Assembly (NCBI GenBank): GCA_016281555.1
Contig: JAEEIV010000085.1
Location: 1 to 44,189 of the forward strand
DNA length: 44,189 nt
Direction of reading: 5' to 3'
Source of the DNA: Lachnospiraceae bacterium
Lineage (GTDB): Bacteria; Bacillota; Clostridia; Lachnospirales; Lachnospiraceae
The position numbers and the translations under genes are program-made. Shown here one piece after another: positions 42,155-44,189 of the stretch. The first letter of the stretch is position 1. Each line of letters opens with the position of its first letter. The notes under the pieces were generated by a model. That model saw nothing but the letters and a program-made list of their open reading frames with translations, searched no databases and had not been told where the DNA came from.

Positions 42155-42183
42155 TTTACAAATATAATGCGTTTTGATATACT
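42155..42183 (+). promoter_or_regulatory. Promoter of ppdK
   Basis: TTTACA (42155-42160), a 17-bp spacer and TATACT (42178-42183). The leader is about 105 bases. Confidence 0.7.
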
Positions 42184-42208
42184 ATCAGTTACGGTTTCAC
42201 TGCGGGTC

Positions 42209-42280
42209 CCGGAGAGATGCTCCGGATTCGGTGTCTGACTGAAGAAAAATAAACAGAAAAAAATAGCAGGGGGAACCTGC
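42209..42280 (+). promoter_or_regulatory. Two hairpins in the ppdK leader
   Basis: CCGGAG/CTCCGG (42209-42225, 5-base loop) and GCAGG/CCTGC (42266-42280), the second ending five bases before the ribosome site AGGAGG. No U-run. Possibly stabilises the mRNA or gates ribosome access. Confidence 0.45.
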
Positions 42281-42294
42281 AACAGGAGGAAAGA

Positions 42295-44189
42295 ATGGCA
42301 AAAGCAAAGGCAAAAAAGTGGATTTATCTTTTCACCGAAGGCAATGCGACGATGCGTGAGCTTCTCGGAGGAAAGGGCGCGAATCTGGCGGAAATGACTC
42401 ACATCGGTCTGCCGGTACCGCAGGGCTTTACCATCACGACGGAAGCCTGCACGCAGTACTATGAGGACGGACGCAAGATCAACGACGAGATCATGGGTCA
42501 GGTCATGCAGTACGTGGCCAAGATGGAAAAGATCAACGGCAAGAAGTTCGGCGATCTCAAGAACCCGCTGCTCGTATCGGTGCGTTCCGGCGCGCGTGCA
42601 TCCATGCCCGGCATGATGGACACGATCCTGAACCTCGGCTTAAACGACGACGTCGTGAAGGCCATGATCGCCGGAAATCCGGACCCGAAATTCGAGCGGT
42701 TCGTCTATGACTCCTATCGCCGGTTCATCCAGATGTTCTCCGACGTCGTCATGGAAGTCGGCAAGAAGTATTTCGAGGCCCTCATTGACGCAATGAAGAA
42801 GAAAAAGGGCGTGAAGTTCGACATCGAACTGACCGCCGCCGACCTCAAGGAACTCGCGACCGAGTTCAAGGCGGAGTACAAGAAGCAGCTCGGCAAGCCG
42901 TTCCCGTCGGATCCGGTCGAACAGCTGAAGCTCGCGATCGAAGCCGTGTTCCGTTCCTGGGACAACCCGCGTGCGAACGTGTATCGCCGTGACAACGACA
43001 TCCCGTATTCCTGGGGCACTGCCGTCAACGTCATGCCGATGGTCTTCGGTAACCTGAACGACGAGTCCGGTACCGGCGTGGCCTTCACGAGAGATCCCTC
43101 GACCGGCGAGAAGAAGCTGATGGGCGAATTCTTGAAGAACGCGCAGGGCGAAGACGTCGTGGCCGGCGTCCGTACCCCGATGCCGATCACGCAGATGGAA
43201 CAGGAGTTCCCGGAAGCGTACAAGGAATTCATCGAAGTCTGCGAGAAACTGGAAAACCATTATCACGACATGCAGGACATGGAGTTCACGGTCGAGAACC
43301 GGAAGCTCTACATGCTGCAGTGCCGGAACGGCAAGCGTACCGCTCAGGCGGCGCTGAAGATCGCCTGCGATCTCGTGAAGGAAGGCCATAAGACCGAAGC
43401 CGAAGCAGTCGCAATGATCGAGCCGAGAAACCTGGACACCCTGCTTCATCCGCAGTTCGACCAGAAGGCATTGAAGGCGGCGAAGCCGCTCGGTAAGGGC
43501 CTCGGCGCATCTCCGGGCGCTGCCTGCGGGCAGGTCGTCTTCACGGCGGCCGACGCGGAAGCATGGAAAGCGGCGAAGAAGAAGGTCGTTCTCGTCCGTC
43601 TCGAGACCTCTCCGGAAGACATCACCGGCATGAAGGCGTCTCAGGGCATCCTGACCGTTCGCGGCGGCATGACGAGCCATGCGGCAGTCGTGGCCCGCGG
43701 CATGGGCACCTGCTGTGTCTCCGGCTGCGGCGAGATCCAGATCAATGAAGCGAAGAAGGAATTCACGCTTGCAGGCGTGACCTTCCGCGAAGGCGATCCG
43801 ATCTCCATCGACGGCACGACCGGCAATATCTACAAGGGCCTGATCCCGACCGTGGACGCGAAGATCACGGGCGAGTTCGCGACGATCATGAAGTGGGCGG
43901 ACAAGTTCCGCAAGCTGAAGGTCCGTACGAACGCGGATACCCCGAAGGATGCGAAGAAAGCGCGTGAACTCGGAGCCGAGGGCATTGGCCTCTGCCGTAC
44001 CGAGCACATGTTCTTCGAAGAAGACAGAATCGCAGCCTTCCGTGAGATGATCTGCGCAGAGACCGTGGAAGAGAGAGAAAAGGCATTGGCGAAGATCCTG
44101 CCGTATCAGCAGAAAGACTTCGAAAAACTGTACGAAGCATTGGAAGGCACGCCGGTGTGCATCCGTTTCCTGGATCCGCCGCTTCACGA
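42295..44189 (+). CDS. ppdK: Pyruvate, phosphate dikinase, 3' end outside window
   Basis: 631 codons are visible and the frame is open at the window end; full-length enzymes are about 875 residues. The start is ATG 42295 behind AGGAGG. The ATP-grasp nucleotide domain shows LGGKGANLAEM, VSVRSGARASMPGMMDTILN, GNLNDESGTGVAFTRDPSTGE and FTVENRKLYMLQCRNGKRT. The phosphohistidine domain has the catalytic His462 in GGMTSHAAVVARGMGTCCVSG. The PEP-binding barrel begins with RTNADTPKDA and GAEGIGLCRTEHMFF. It interconverts pyruvate + ATP + Pi with PEP + AMP + PPi, a key glycolytic step in many anaerobes. Strong codon and ribosome-site quality suggest high expression. Call is secure. Confidence 0.97.
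   Translation, partial: MAKAKAKKWIYLFTEGNATMRELLGGKGANLAEMTHIGLPVPQGFTITTEACTQYYEDGRKINDEIMGQVMQYVAKMEKINGKKFGDLKNPLLVSVRSGARASMPGMMDTILNLGLNDDVVKAMIAGNPDPKFERFVYDSYRRFIQMFSDVVMEVGKKYFEALIDAMKKKKGVKFDIELTAADLKELATEFKAEYKKQLGKPFPSDPVEQLKLAIEAVFRSWDNPRANVYRRDNDIPYSWGTAVNVMPMVFGNLNDESGTGVAFTRDPSTGEKKLMGEFLKNAQGEDVVAGVRTPMPITQMEQEFPEAYKEFIEVCEKLENHYHDMQDMEFTVENRKLYMLQCRNGKRTAQAALKIACDLVKEGHKTEAEAVAMIEPRNLDTLLHPQFDQKALKAAKPLGKGLGASPGAACGQVVFTAADAEAWKAAKKKVVLVRLETSPEDITGMKASQGILTVRGGMTSHAAVVARGMGTCCVSGCGEIQINEAKKEFTLAGVTFREGDPISIDGTTGNIYKGLIPTVDAKITGEFATIMKWADKFRKLKVRTNADTPKDAKKARELGAEGIGLCRTEHMFFEEDRIAAFREMICAETVEEREKALAKILPYQQKDFEKLYEALEGTPVCIRFLDPPLH

Noticed and set aside
42640-44187. Long minus-strand frame opposite ppdK
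   Set aside because: Antisense shadow of a secure GC-rich gene; composition is unlike a folded protein and no ribosome site is present.

Overview
The window looks like chromosome from a Firmicute of class Clostridia, most likely a Lachnospiraceae-type bacterium with fairly high GC. The grounds are the family set (long-form HPF, RNase Y, PPDK, DUF4250, DUF1858, DUF1846, ECF transporter, YhaO/YhaN-like pair), strong AGGAGG-type ribosome sites, ATGA-coupled operons and TTGACA/TATAAT-type promoters. This is inferred from gene content; no database was searched. Most of the window is ordinary housekeeping sequence. Both ends cut through genes.

Layout. 1-5.4 kb: cell-surface block with two tandem SH3/NlpC-P60 hydrolases, an MBOAT acyltransferase and a DHHW/SGNH-like partner, probably for envelope hydrolysis and export-coupled O-acetylation. 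5.4-8.5 kb: hpf, then a Cu(I) P-type ATPase. 8.5-13 kb: dGTPase, dnaG and a single ORF joining a full TrmK-like tRNA methyltransferase to a full DUF362 protein; the rpoD usually found between dnaG and trmK is absent. 13-14.5 kb: tRNA-Val(CAC), its terminator, then a stand-alone reverse transcriptase with a YSDD active site. 14.5-16.6 kb (minus): AEC permease and M20 amidohydrolase. 16.8-21.6 kb: five-gene ECF operon, DUF4430 protein-EcfT-fused EcfA-EcfS-alpha/alpha-toroid lipoprotein. The two outer proteins are the two halves of a transcobalamin fold, which suggests a split corrinoid-capture system.

21.6-29.6 kb: D-serine dehydratase (minus), Suv3-like RNA helicase on a nearly leaderless message, glmS without a ribozyme, then a minus-strand pair of MFS transporter and glycerophosphodiesterase. 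29.7-31.2 kb: the most unusual part. One AT-richer gene for a putative PD-(D/E)XK-like nuclease is flanked on both sides by arrays of a 37-bp palindrome repeated with an exact 63-bp period. It looks like a small cassette inserted between the MFS promoter and rny. 31.3-36.5 kb: rny, then a SbcD/YhaO-like nuclease and a membrane-anchored SbcC/YhaN-like ATPase. 36.6-38.6 kb (minus): DUF1858 protein, then DUF4250 protein and a surface M28 peptidase. 38.7-44.2 kb: DUF1846 protein behind a structured leader, a BcrA-type ABC exporter pair, and ppdK, cut by the window end.

Start codons were chosen by Shine-Dalgarno position and overlap with neighbours; several differ from the longest open frame. Functions are family-level readings unless a motif is named.
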